From NCBI RefSeq assembly GCF_007830445.1, contig NZ_VLKR01000002.1, positions 186,001 to 250,000 on the forward strand: a DNA stretch of 64,000 nucleotides. The letters are read 5' to 3'. A program made the translations under genes and the position numbers. Position 1 is the first letter of the stretch. The number at the start of each line of letters is the position of its first letter. This DNA comes from Sphingobacterium siyangense (lineage in GTDB: Bacteria > Bacteroidota > Bacteroidia > Sphingobacteriales > Sphingobacteriaceae). This document shows, piece after piece, positions 37,580 through 44,985 of this stretch. The notes beneath the pieces were generated by a model. It had not been told where the DNA came from and made no database searches. It was given only the letters and a program-made list of their open reading frames with translations.

Positions 37580-37678
37580 GCTGTTATTGGACCTGGCGGC
37601 TACACGATGAAAATCCGCGATCCAAATGGAATGCTCTTGTACAATTTAACAACTTGGCGACATAGACAAGTAATTTAA
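37580..37678 (+). pseudogene. C-terminal fragment of a VOC/glyoxalase-fold protein
   Basis: Immediately after the stop of the DUF2231 gene, and in the same frame, 32 codons read AVIGPGGYTMKIRDPNGMLL then YNLTTWRHRQVI and stop. GPGG...IRDPNG.LL is the closing strand of vicinal-oxygen-chelate (glyoxalase/bleomycin-resistance) domains. No start codon, N-terminal half or RBS precedes it. It is best explained as a gene relic at the operon's right boundary. Confidence 0.6.
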
Positions 37679-37871
37679 GGAAAATAAACAGGATATTTTA
37701 GCGGATAGGAAACGAGTATACAAAGGAGAATGCGGAAAAGGCTTTAGCGTAATATAAAATAGGAATGCTAAGGTGACGATTTCAAATAAAACCTTCATGA
37801 CTTCGTAGACACCAACAGCAATGAAAGCAAACTGAAGGTTCTTTCTGGCCAATAAGATTAGACACTTTCAG

Positions 37872-37908
37872 AAAAAAGAGCAGCAGGAAATTTCCTGCTG
37901 CTCTTTTT
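37872..37908. terminator. Strong bidirectional terminator
   Basis: A perfect inverted repeat centred at ~37890: AAAAAGAGCAGCAGGAAA followed by its complement TTTCCTGCTGCTCTTTTT. It follows the plus-strand operon and the minus-strand gene ending at 37928. Confidence 0.93.
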
Positions 37909-37927
37909 ACATCGCGATAAGCTGTTT

Positions 37928-39226
37928 TTATTTCGTGCCAGCATGTTCTAGTAATTCGATAGCATCGTAAAGCACGCCTGCTTCACCTCTAAAAGTTCCT
38001 GAACCTTCTGGTTTATTATCTTTTGTGTACCATTCATAAAAACCTTTATTTTTGATAACACGGGCAAGCATCGGCTGTATTTGCTCATAAGCTTCCTGTT
38101 GAAAACCATTTTTAACGAGCTGCTGAATCATACGCCCACCGAACCAGGTCCAGTCCCCACCATTTTGATAACCATACGGATACATGCCCTTGTTTTTAAA
38201 TGAACCTGCAGGATAAGTTGGGTACACGGTGAGTCCAATTGTTGCCGCACCAGCGTCTTTTACATTTTTAATCATTTTATCCAATGAAACTTTTATTTGC
38301 TCTTTGCTGAGTAAATTTGCCTCAATAGCGATAGCTGTTCCTCCATGATAATAGATTTGATTTTCATCAAAATCAGCCGAAAATGGAGAGCCTTTGATAT
38401 AAATATGGGGAATAAACTTTTGGTTCTTTTCATCCCAAAGGTGTTTCATGGTGTTACTTGCTATGGAAGCTCTGATTTTTCCCCATTTTTCTTTTTTCTC
38501 AGGAAGTAGATCCATGTAGTTGTCAAGGGCGATCAAAAACATCGCATTGTCGTAGATGTCCAAAGCAATATGCGAATTTTCATCTAGATGTACACCCCAG
38601 TCATGCTCGGGTTGAACGTCGCCCCAATCAACCGTGGTTGCACCCCAAAGTAAACCATAAGTATCATTATAACGTTTGTCCAATAAAAATTGCAAAGCAT
38701 GTTCCATGCGATCCTTTACAGTTGCATCACCAATTTTTTCATTGAGAAAAGCTTTGTCTTTAGTAGCAACGATATATTTGTGTACCGCTTGAATTAAAGA
38801 AGATTCCTGGTCTGTTTCAACGGTGTTTTTATGTGCAGCATAATCAGGAGCCAAGGAGCTGGTGATTGTGTAATAGTCCGATACGCCATTTTTTAAGCTG
38901 GACTTTTTGACAAAACCGTCGGCAATATTACCATCAGAACCTTGTAGTTTAAAGAACAAAGCCAATTGATCTTTGATCTGTTCATGGGGATGTACTTTTG
39001 TTGCTAAGGTGATAAATGTGTTGTAATCTCTAATCCATACCTCACTGTATCCATCCCCCGCATTGAATCCGCTTTTGATGATGTTCGTAGCCATATCTTT
39101 GACAATATGGAAACTGCTATCTTTTTGGATGCTGTCTTGTAAATTGTTCGTAGAAACTTTACTGCCCGCGTTTTGGCAGGACAGTAATAGGAGCGATGAA
39201 GATAATGCAAAAAATATAGTTCTCAT
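37928..39226 (-). CDS. Exported (alpha/alpha)6 glycosidase-like protein A (lipoprotein)
   Basis: 432 residues with lipoprotein signal (MRTIFFALSSSLLLLSC, Cys17). Conserved blocks shared with the paralogue at 43300: SEVWIRDYNTFI, NTVETDQESSLIQ, LLWGATTVDWGDVQP, DIYDNAMFLIAL, YYHGGTAIAIEANLL, GLTVYPTYPAGSF, YQNGGDWTWFGGRMIQQLV. The pattern is that of six-hairpin glycosidases; the W.RD and ETD motifs are reminiscent of GH125 but do not match it well, so I leave the family open. Last gene of the MFS-ManA-glycosidase transcript (30-bp gap), hence probably acting on mannose-containing glycans. Confidence 0.75.
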   Translation of the reverse strand: MRTIFFALSSSLLLLSCQNAGSKVSTNNLQDSIQKDSSFHIVKDMATNIIKSGFNAGDGYSEVWIRDYNTFITLATKVHPHEQIKDQLALFFKLQGSDGNIADGFVKKSSLKNGVSDYYTITSSLAPDYAAHKNTVETDQESSLIQAVHKYIVATKDKAFLNEKIGDATVKDRMEHALQFLLDKRYNDTYGLLWGATTVDWGDVQPEHDWGVHLDENSHIALDIYDNAMFLIALDNYMDLLPEKKEKWGKIRASIASNTMKHLWDEKNQKFIPHIYIKGSPFSADFDENQIYYHGGTAIAIEANLLSKEQIKVSLDKMIKNVKDAGAATIGLTVYPTYPAGSFKNKGMYPYGYQNGGDWTWFGGRMIQQLVKNGFQQEAYEQIQPMLARVIKNKGFYEWYTKDNKPEGSGTFRGEAGVLYDAIELLEHAGTK

Positions 39227-39256
39227 TGTGCTGTTTGTTTATAATAAATGGTTTGA

Positions 39257-41011
39257 TTAACATTTGGATTCTTTGACAAAAGATTGGATAACCTTGGCCT
39301 TACCGTTTCCTAAATTACGCAATGTATAGGACCCAGCAGCAGCAGGAACGGCAAAAGTCTCGGCATAATGGAAGACCCTTTTCATGCCATTTGCTGTCGT
39401 CAGCTCAATTGCCTCGCCCTCGACAAGCATCATGATATGACACTGTCCCTGCGTTTCAATCGAAACATTCTGATCGAATTCGTATCTAAAAACATCGTAG
39501 AAATGATCTTCATGCGTTGGCAAATGTATTCTTGTTGTTTGCGCATCAAGGACTTTTTCACTGGGCTGAGATAGCAGTGTGTTTTTTACGACATCACCTT
39601 TCCGGCTAAAATTGAGGTTAGCGAATGCTCTATCGATATTTAATGGACGTGGTTTCCCATCTAAATCGGGACGCACCCAGTCGTACATTTTAAAGGTATA
39701 ATTATAAGGTGTTGCACTGATTTCGAGTACGAGATTGTTCACGCCGGAAGAATGTACGGTACCATGTGGAATCAAATATAACTGGTGTTTCTTGGATTCG
39801 AATTTTTGAACGTATTGCTCGATATCCATAGCTATTCCGCTATGGAAGCTCTCTTCTAAAGCTGAGCGAAATTTGTCTGCATCAATTGTTTGCTGAAAGC
39901 CCAGATACACTTGCGCGTCTTCTTTTCTATCAACGATATAATATGATTCGTCCTGTGTGAAGTTTTCTCCAAATTCTGCTTTTGCATAAGCTGGACTGGG
40001 GTGACATTGAATGGATAGGTTGCCGCCATCAAAGGTATCCAGGAAATTGAAGCGTATTGGGAATTCAACATCGAAACGTTGCTGTGCATGACCGAGTACA
40101 TTGGCACTTTCTTGAAACATCAATTGATCGAATGAAATTTCGAGAGTATGTCCATCTGCTTCGAGCAAAATACCATTTTCTGGGACAATCATTTCGAAGG
40201 ACCACGCATAGTTTTTGACATCCTGATCGATGCCTGTAAGGTGCTCTTTCATCCATTGTCCACCCCATACTCCGGGTTCAAAAGTTGGTCGTACGCGGAA
40301 GTAATTTTTGGACATGGCTTGCAAAGTATTGTGTAGATCTTTCCCTGTAATCCATGGTAAGTTGTGTGATGATTGTTGATCGGCAAGAATTTCGACACGG
40401 GACAAGATGGATCTTTTATGTCGGTTCAATATTTCCCAGTCGACAAAATAATAACGCTTATAGGTTTCCTTTTGATTGGTTTGTGTTGAACAGCCTAAAT
40501 TTAAAGCTTCGCCCGCCCGCATGCGTTGAATAAGCACATTTTTGGGCAGATCAATAAACATCAGTTGACTAGACGTATCGACTAATGATGCGCCAGGACC
40601 ATAAAAGATGGTATATTCACCTTGTTTTGAATTGGAGTTCGCTAATATTGTTTGAAAATCCGTTAGCTTTTTAGTATCAAAGTATTCAATGAGCTGAATC
40701 CCGGCCTTTTTTCCGAACAATGGGTCTTTGCCGCCTAGGTAGGGGGAGACAATATCCTGGATGGCTGATTCCGATTTTAAGGCAGAATCCATCGCAATAA
40801 ATCGTGTGGCTATGCCCTGTTTTTCAAATTCTTGCTTTAGGTTGGGGATGATTGTGCCCCAGTTAACACCTACAAAACCATCAATGCTATGTATATTATG
40901 TGTAATGAGATGTGCAACAAGATCTTGGTAAGAATTTGATAAGGATCCTTGAACTGGAAACGTCGGTGCGATTTCGTACTGAAAAGGTTTTGTTTGAGTA
41001 TTAGAATACAT
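39257..41011 (-). CDS. Class I mannose-6-phosphate isomerase with degenerate kinase-like N-terminal half
   Basis: 584 residues. The C-terminal ~330 are a ManA-type cupin: FEPGVWGGQWM, SIQCHPSPAYAKAEF, QDESYYIVD, LYLIPHGTVHSSG and NYTFKMYDWVRPD, with the QxH, E and H zinc ligands in place. The first ~230 residues resemble a uridine-kinase fold (IDGFVGVNWGTIIPNLK where GxxxxGK(S/T) should be), but the P-loop Lys is gone. It should interconvert mannose-6-P and fructose-6-P. It lies 54 bp after the porter gene and before the glycosidase. Confidence 0.82.
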   Translation of the reverse strand: MYSNTQTKPFQYEIAPTFPVQGSLSNSYQDLVAHLITHNIHSIDGFVGVNWGTIIPNLKQEFEKQGIATRFIAMDSALKSESAIQDIVSPYLGGKDPLFGKKAGIQLIEYFDTKKLTDFQTILANSNSKQGEYTIFYGPGASLVDTSSQLMFIDLPKNVLIQRMRAGEALNLGCSTQTNQKETYKRYYFVDWEILNRHKRSILSRVEILADQQSSHNLPWITGKDLHNTLQAMSKNYFRVRPTFEPGVWGGQWMKEHLTGIDQDVKNYAWSFEMIVPENGILLEADGHTLEISFDQLMFQESANVLGHAQQRFDVEFPIRFNFLDTFDGGNLSIQCHPSPAYAKAEFGENFTQDESYYIVDRKEDAQVYLGFQQTIDADKFRSALEESFHSGIAMDIEQYVQKFESKKHQLYLIPHGTVHSSGVNNLVLEISATPYNYTFKMYDWVRPDLDGKPRPLNIDRAFANLNFSRKGDVVKNTLLSQPSEKVLDAQTTRIHLPTHEDHFYDVFRYEFDQNVSIETQGQCHIMMLVEGEAIELTTANGMKRVFHYAETFAVPAAAGSYTLRNLGNGKAKVIQSFVKESKC

Positions 41012-41065
41012 ATTGATGTAATTTTTTATTGCAAATGAATGATGTTGAAGTAAATAGCTTTTTGC

Positions 41066-42403
41066 TTACTTGTTTGTTGATTTTTTGTTGTGTTTTTCAA
41101 TCCAGAATTTTTCGATCTCCTCCAAAGGTTTGCCCTTCGTTTCTGGAAGAAATCCAAGTACAACAAGGAATGCGATGGCACAGAAAAATGCAAACAACCA
41201 GAACGTATAGCGGGCGCCCCAGGAAGCGAGAAGAATAGGCGTTAGTTGCCCCACGATCGCATCGGAAATCCACATCACCATAATACTGATACCCATGGCA
41301 CGAGCCCGGATGGCATTAGGGAAAATTTCGGCTGCGACGACAAATTTTAGTGGGCCAATGGAAAAAGCAAAGAAAAATAAGAATGAAAGTATCGCGATAA
41401 TCAATGCGATATTATTGACTTGACCTTGATTAAAAAGATAACCAGTAACCAGCAAACTCACGGTAGCACCCACAGTTCCCAAAAGATATAAGGGACGTCT
41501 GCCCCAATTATCAACCTTCCAGATTGCGAAGAAAGTAAATAGCACATTGGCGGCTCCAAAGAATAACTGGGCATGATAGGAATTGTTTAATGAAATACCT
41601 GATTCAAGCAATATGCTCGGACCATAATAAACAATTGCGTTGATTCCACTGAGCTGTGAAAATAAAGGGAGGAATAAGCCCAATAGAAAGGCCTTGCGAT
41701 AAATAGGAGAGAACAGATCACGTAGATTTCCTTTCGAGGAAACATGGCTGACCTCTTGCATATCCGATAGTCCTAATGTGGCACTGATCGCTGCAACTTC
41801 AGTGTCTCGTCCATTTTTAGAAAGCCAACGCGGACTTTCAGGAATAAAGTAAACTCCAATGCATAACAATAAAGCCGGTATTGCGCCAACTAAAAACATA
41901 GTTCGCCACAGTTCATTTTGCTGGGCGGAGGTATATTCAAGAATCAGGTAATTGCTGATATAGGCAAATAAGATACCGAATGTAATAGCGAGCTGGTAAC
42001 AGGTGACTGATCTTCCTCTAAATTTGCTTGGCGATATTTCCGCGAGATATAAGGGCACAACAATTGAGGCTATCCCAACACCCAGGCCCCCAATGCTTCT
42101 ACTCGCAATCAATATGCTGTAAGAAGGACTGAATCCACAGCCAATTGCTGAGAATAAAAAAAGCAGGGCCGCAGTAACAAAGGCTGGTTTTCGGCCGTAT
42201 TTATCTGTTAATGGTCCTGTGAAAAATACACCAACAATACAGCCTAGCAAAGCTGAACTGACAAAAACGCCCTCTTGAGCAGGAGATAGCCCGAAAAATT
42301 GCTTCACCAACGGCAAAGCACCGGCAATTACAGCCATATCGAAACCGAAAAGGAGTCCTCCAAGTGAAACGATACATAAAATGATGATAAATCTCTTTGA
42401 CAT
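41066..42403 (-). CDS. MFS sugar porter (XylE/GLUT type)
   Basis: 445 residues, twelve membrane helices. Sugar-porter signatures: LGGLLFGFDMAVIAGALPLV in helix 1, GPLTDKYGRKPAF after helix 2, RSIGGLGVGIASIVVPLYLA, PESPRWL before the central loop, LFLPLFSQLSGINAIVYYGP (the QLSGIN specificity motif) and the final LPETKG. A proton-coupled hexose or pentose importer; context favours mannose. First gene of a minus-strand operon, with promoter 42434-42465 and an operator across the start site. Confidence 0.93.
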   Translation of the reverse strand: MSKRFIIILCIVSLGGLLFGFDMAVIAGALPLVKQFFGLSPAQEGVFVSSALLGCIVGVFFTGPLTDKYGRKPAFVTAALLFLFSAIGCGFSPSYSILIASRSIGGLGVGIASIVVPLYLAEISPSKFRGRSVTCYQLAITFGILFAYISNYLILEYTSAQQNELWRTMFLVGAIPALLLCIGVYFIPESPRWLSKNGRDTEVAAISATLGLSDMQEVSHVSSKGNLRDLFSPIYRKAFLLGLFLPLFSQLSGINAIVYYGPSILLESGISLNNSYHAQLFFGAANVLFTFFAIWKVDNWGRRPLYLLGTVGATVSLLVTGYLFNQGQVNNIALIIAILSFLFFFAFSIGPLKFVVAAEIFPNAIRARAMGISIMVMWISDAIVGQLTPILLASWGARYTFWLFAFFCAIAFLVVLGFLPETKGKPLEEIEKFWIEKHNKKSTNK

Positions 42404-42418
42404 CTGCGGTTTATATTA

Positions 42419-42434
42419 GTATGTATATACATAC
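42419..42434. promoter_or_regulatory. Perfect 16-bp palindromic operator, probable GntR site
   Basis: GTATGTATATACATAC is its own reverse complement. On the minus strand it starts at the last base of the -7 element of the porter promoter and spans the predicted start of transcription. Related 16-mers, 13/16 identical, lie at 44785-44800 and 44928-44943. Confidence 0.8.
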
Positions 42435-42465
42435 AAACATATGTCTATTTTTTTAATTATGCAAA
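42434..42465 (-). promoter_or_regulatory. Promoter of the MFS-ManA-glycosidase operon
   Basis: Minus strand: TTTG (42465-42462), 20-bp spacer, TATGTTTG (42441-42434). Exact match to the Bacteroidota consensus TTTG/TAnnTTTG. Transcription should start around 42427, inside the palindrome. Confidence 0.8.
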
Positions 42466-42493
42466 AAATCTTATTTTAGCACAAGCAATCCAA

Positions 42494-43231
42494 ATGATGA
42501 ATTTAAAAATAGATCATAAAAGTCCTGTTCCGCTGCATATACAAGCTGAGAATTTGTTACGCGAATTAATTAAGCAGCCTGAATATATAGAGGGGAAATT
42601 ATTACCCAATGAAATTGAATTAGCAAAAAGATTGGCAATTTCCCGTTCTACTTTGCGTTTAGCGATCAATAAACTGGTATATGAGGAGCTGCTAATTAGA
42701 AAGAAGGGGATAGGAACGAAGGTGGCTAGTTCTAAATTCAGTTCAAAATCCAAAAATTGGTTGAGTTTCTCACAAGAGATGAAAAATCGTGGGATTGAGG
42801 TGAAGAATTTTGAACTTCACGTCAGCTGGGTTGTTCCGGATAAAGCTGTTTCGAAGTTTTTTAATGTAGATGAGGATCAGAAGCTGTTAAAACTAGAACG
42901 TCTGAGAGGAAAGAAAGATGACCCATTTGTTTATTTTATCTCTTATTTCCATCCACGTATAGGTTTAAACGGCGATGAAGATTTTAAGCGGCCTCTATAT
43001 GAAATCTTAGAAGCCGATTATCATGTCGTTGCAGATCTTTCTCAGGAAGAACTGGATGCAATGGCTGCAAATAAATTTATAGCGGATAAATTGGAGATTA
43101 ATATCGGTGATCCTATTTTGTCCCGCAAGCGGTTTGTATTTGACCAATCTGGAAAGCCAATTGAATATAATTTAGGGTTCTACCGTGCGGAAAGTTTTAC
43201 CTATACTGTTGAAAGCAGAAGAGATTATTAA
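42494..43231 (+). CDS. GntR-family regulator with UTRA domain
   Basis: 245 residues. N-terminal winged helix: VPLHIQAENLLRELIKQPEY, LLPNEIELAKRLAISRSTLR, LAINKLVYEELLIRKKGIGT. The UTRA effector domain starts near residue 95 and ends PIEYNLGFYRAESFTYTVES. UTRA domains usually bind phosphorylated sugars, fitting a sugar-use repressor. Two ATGs are adjacent at 42494 and 42497. Divergent from the sugar porter with the palindrome between them, so it probably controls the locus and itself. Confidence 0.9.
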   Translation: MMNLKIDHKSPVPLHIQAENLLRELIKQPEYIEGKLLPNEIELAKRLAISRSTLRLAINKLVYEELLIRKKGIGTKVASSKFSSKSKNWLSFSQEMKNRGIEVKNFELHVSWVVPDKAVSKFFNVDEDQKLLKLERLRGKKDDPFVYFISYFHPRIGLNGDEDFKRPLYEILEADYHVVADLSQEELDAMAANKFIADKLEINIGDPILSRKRFVFDQSGKPIEYNLGFYRAESFTYTVESRRDY

Positions 43232-43234
43232 GTG

Positions 43235-43275
43235 ATTCACACATCCTTTTTGAATGGATAATAGGATGTGTGAAT
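43235..43275. terminator. Hairpin between GntR and glycosidase B genes
   Basis: ATTCACACATCCT (43235-43247) pairs perfectly with AGGATGTGTGAAT (43263-43275), loop 15 nt, between convergent stops. Confidence 0.75.
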
Positions 43276-43299
43276 AGCTCATTTATTTATTCTTTTCTT

Positions 43300-44631
43300 T
43301 TAATGATTCTTTTCTACGGTAGTTTCTGCCCAGTTTTCTAAGAGCGCTATTGCTTTACTGAGCACTCCTGCTGAACCTTTGAATTTTCCTGATCCGCTAG
43401 GGACGTTATTTTGACCATACCATTCGTAAAATCCTTTGTTTTTCACAACCCGATCGATCATCGGTTGAAGTTCTGCATAGGCTTCTTGATAAAAACCGTT
43501 TGAAACGAGTTGCTGGATCATCCGTCCGCCGAACCAAGTCCAATCACCACCATTTTGGTATTGGTAAGGCTGAGCCATTCCTCCGATGAAAAATCCAACC
43601 GGATAGGTCGGGTATAAGGTCAATCCAATACTCGGCATGCCAGATAACCGCACGTTTTCCAGCATTTGCGTATTAACTGTTTTTATTTCTGAAAGGGAAA
43701 GTAACCCGGCTTCTATCGCGATGGCGGTGCCCCCATGATAATGAATCGTATTTTCATCAAATCCTTTTGGGATAGGAGATGTCTTAGGGTAGATATGAGG
43801 GATGAATTTTTGTTTTTTTTTATCCCATAAATGACGTCTACTGTTTGTTTCGAGACTCTTTTTTAATCCCTTCCATTCTGTCACCTTCGGAGAGTTGGGC
43901 TGAATATCAATCAATGTCTGCAATGCAATAATAAACATCGCATTATCATAAATATCGATCGCCTCATTGGAGAGCTCATTCCAGTCACAACCAAAGCTAT
44001 CGTTGGGTTGTACATCTCCCCAATCTGCGGTCATCGCACCCCAAAGCAATTGATACTTGTGGTTGAACCGTTCTCTTTTCAAATAATCCAACATGAGTTG
44101 GATTCGATCTTTGACGGAAATTCCACCAATATTCTCCTCCAGGATACTGTAATCCTTTGTGTTCCGGATATATTTACCGAGCAGTTGGATGAGTGACGTT
44201 TCCTGGTCTGTTTCTACTGTATTTTTAAATCCAACATGGCCGGGCGCATTTTCTGAATAATAAGGTGTGTCATCGTGCCAGGTAAAATCCTTCTTAAGGA
44301 CATAGCCGTCTACCATTTCACCATTGGGCTGTTGCATCTGAAAGAATACTAAAATGGCCCCCCTAATGTCCGCTTGGGACCGCTCTTCCAAGGCGGTTTC
44401 AATAAATGTATTGAGATCCCTGGCCCAAATCTGTGAGTAGCCACTTCCAGCATTGAAACCTTCTTTGATGACCTCGCGGGCAAGACTGTCGACATATTTT
44501 AAGTTTTGATCCGCTAGAATGCTTTTTGCCAACTTAAGTTGAGTTATACCGTCGGGTTTTGTTTGTTGTGCTGATAGTTGGGTTCCCAGTAACAGAAGTA
44601 TTAGACTAAAAAATGGGGTGTTTTTTTTCAT
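43300..44631 (-). CDS. Exported (alpha/alpha)6 glycosidase-like protein B
   Basis: The frame is open from 44664, but the ATG at 44631 gives the signal peptide (MKKNTPFFSLILLLLGTQLS, cleavage after AQ) and 443 residues. It is a close paralogue of the protein at 37928: SQIWARDLNTFIETAL, NTVETDQETSLIQLL, LLWGAMTADWGDVQP, DIYDNAMFIIAL, IHYHGGTAIAIEAGLL, GLTLYPTYPVGFF, YQNGGDWTWFGGRMIQQLV, KNKGFYEWYGQNN. It lacks the lipobox of paralogue A, so it is secreted rather than anchored. Its promoter carries the second GntR-type operator. Likely another step in mannoside breakdown. Confidence 0.75.
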   Translation of the reverse strand: MKKNTPFFSLILLLLGTQLSAQQTKPDGITQLKLAKSILADQNLKYVDSLAREVIKEGFNAGSGYSQIWARDLNTFIETALEERSQADIRGAILVFFQMQQPNGEMVDGYVLKKDFTWHDDTPYYSENAPGHVGFKNTVETDQETSLIQLLGKYIRNTKDYSILEENIGGISVKDRIQLMLDYLKRERFNHKYQLLWGAMTADWGDVQPNDSFGCDWNELSNEAIDIYDNAMFIIALQTLIDIQPNSPKVTEWKGLKKSLETNSRRHLWDKKKQKFIPHIYPKTSPIPKGFDENTIHYHGGTAIAIEAGLLSLSEIKTVNTQMLENVRLSGMPSIGLTLYPTYPVGFFIGGMAQPYQYQNGGDWTWFGGRMIQQLVSNGFYQEAYAELQPMIDRVVKNKGFYEWYGQNNVPSGSGKFKGSAGVLSKAIALLENWAETTVEKNH

Positions 44632-44784
44632 TGTGGTTTTATTGTAATTAATTAGGCTTGACAAGTGTATCTGTCAATAATTTGTATCTATTTCAGGGTT
44701 AATTTTCATCTACTTCAGGGTTTTGATCGAAGATCAGCCGTCTGATGTGTATTTTTTTTGAATTTATTTACTGGTTATATTTTA

Positions 44785-44807
44785 GTATGTATGTACAATC
44801 AAAGTTA
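44785..44807 (-). promoter_or_regulatory. Promoter and operator of glycosidase B
   Basis: Minus strand -7 element TAACTTTG (44807-44800) is directly followed by the operator-like 16-mer whose plus-strand form is GTATGTATGTACAATC (44785-44800). It shares 13 of 16 bases with the palindrome at 42419. The overlap of one base with the -7 element is the same as at the porter promoter. The -33 region is weak. Confidence 0.7.
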
Positions 44808-44927
44808 TGGAAAAATGTCAGTATTTAAGCTTTGATAACGCTTTATTTGATTAGTATTTAAAATTTTACAAATTTAGGTGTTGTGGGCCCTCTTTTTTCG
44901 TAGTTAAATTGAGTAAGAAAATGGAGT

Positions 44928-44963
44928 TCATGTTTATACATACTCTATTTTTTTGTAAGTTTG
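44928..44963 (+). promoter_or_regulatory. Promoter and operator of the GH92 gene
   Basis: TAAGTTTG (44956-44963) is a perfect -7 element. The -33 position falls inside TCATGTTTATACATAC (44928-44943), which matches the 42419 palindrome in 13 of 16 bases. A bound repressor would cover the -33 region. The ATG of GH92 is at 44986. Confidence 0.65.
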
Positions 44964-44985
44964 CTGTAGAACCTAATTGAGAACA

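Noticed and set aside
37646-37852. 68-codon minus-strand ORF with a hydrophobic segment
   Set aside because: It lies between an operon end and a terminator, resembles no family, and could be chance in AT-rich DNA.
37928-44631. Calling both paralogous glycosidases GH125
   Set aside because: Only isolated motifs agree (W.RD, E.D); the defining GH125 blocks are not matched, so the family is left open.
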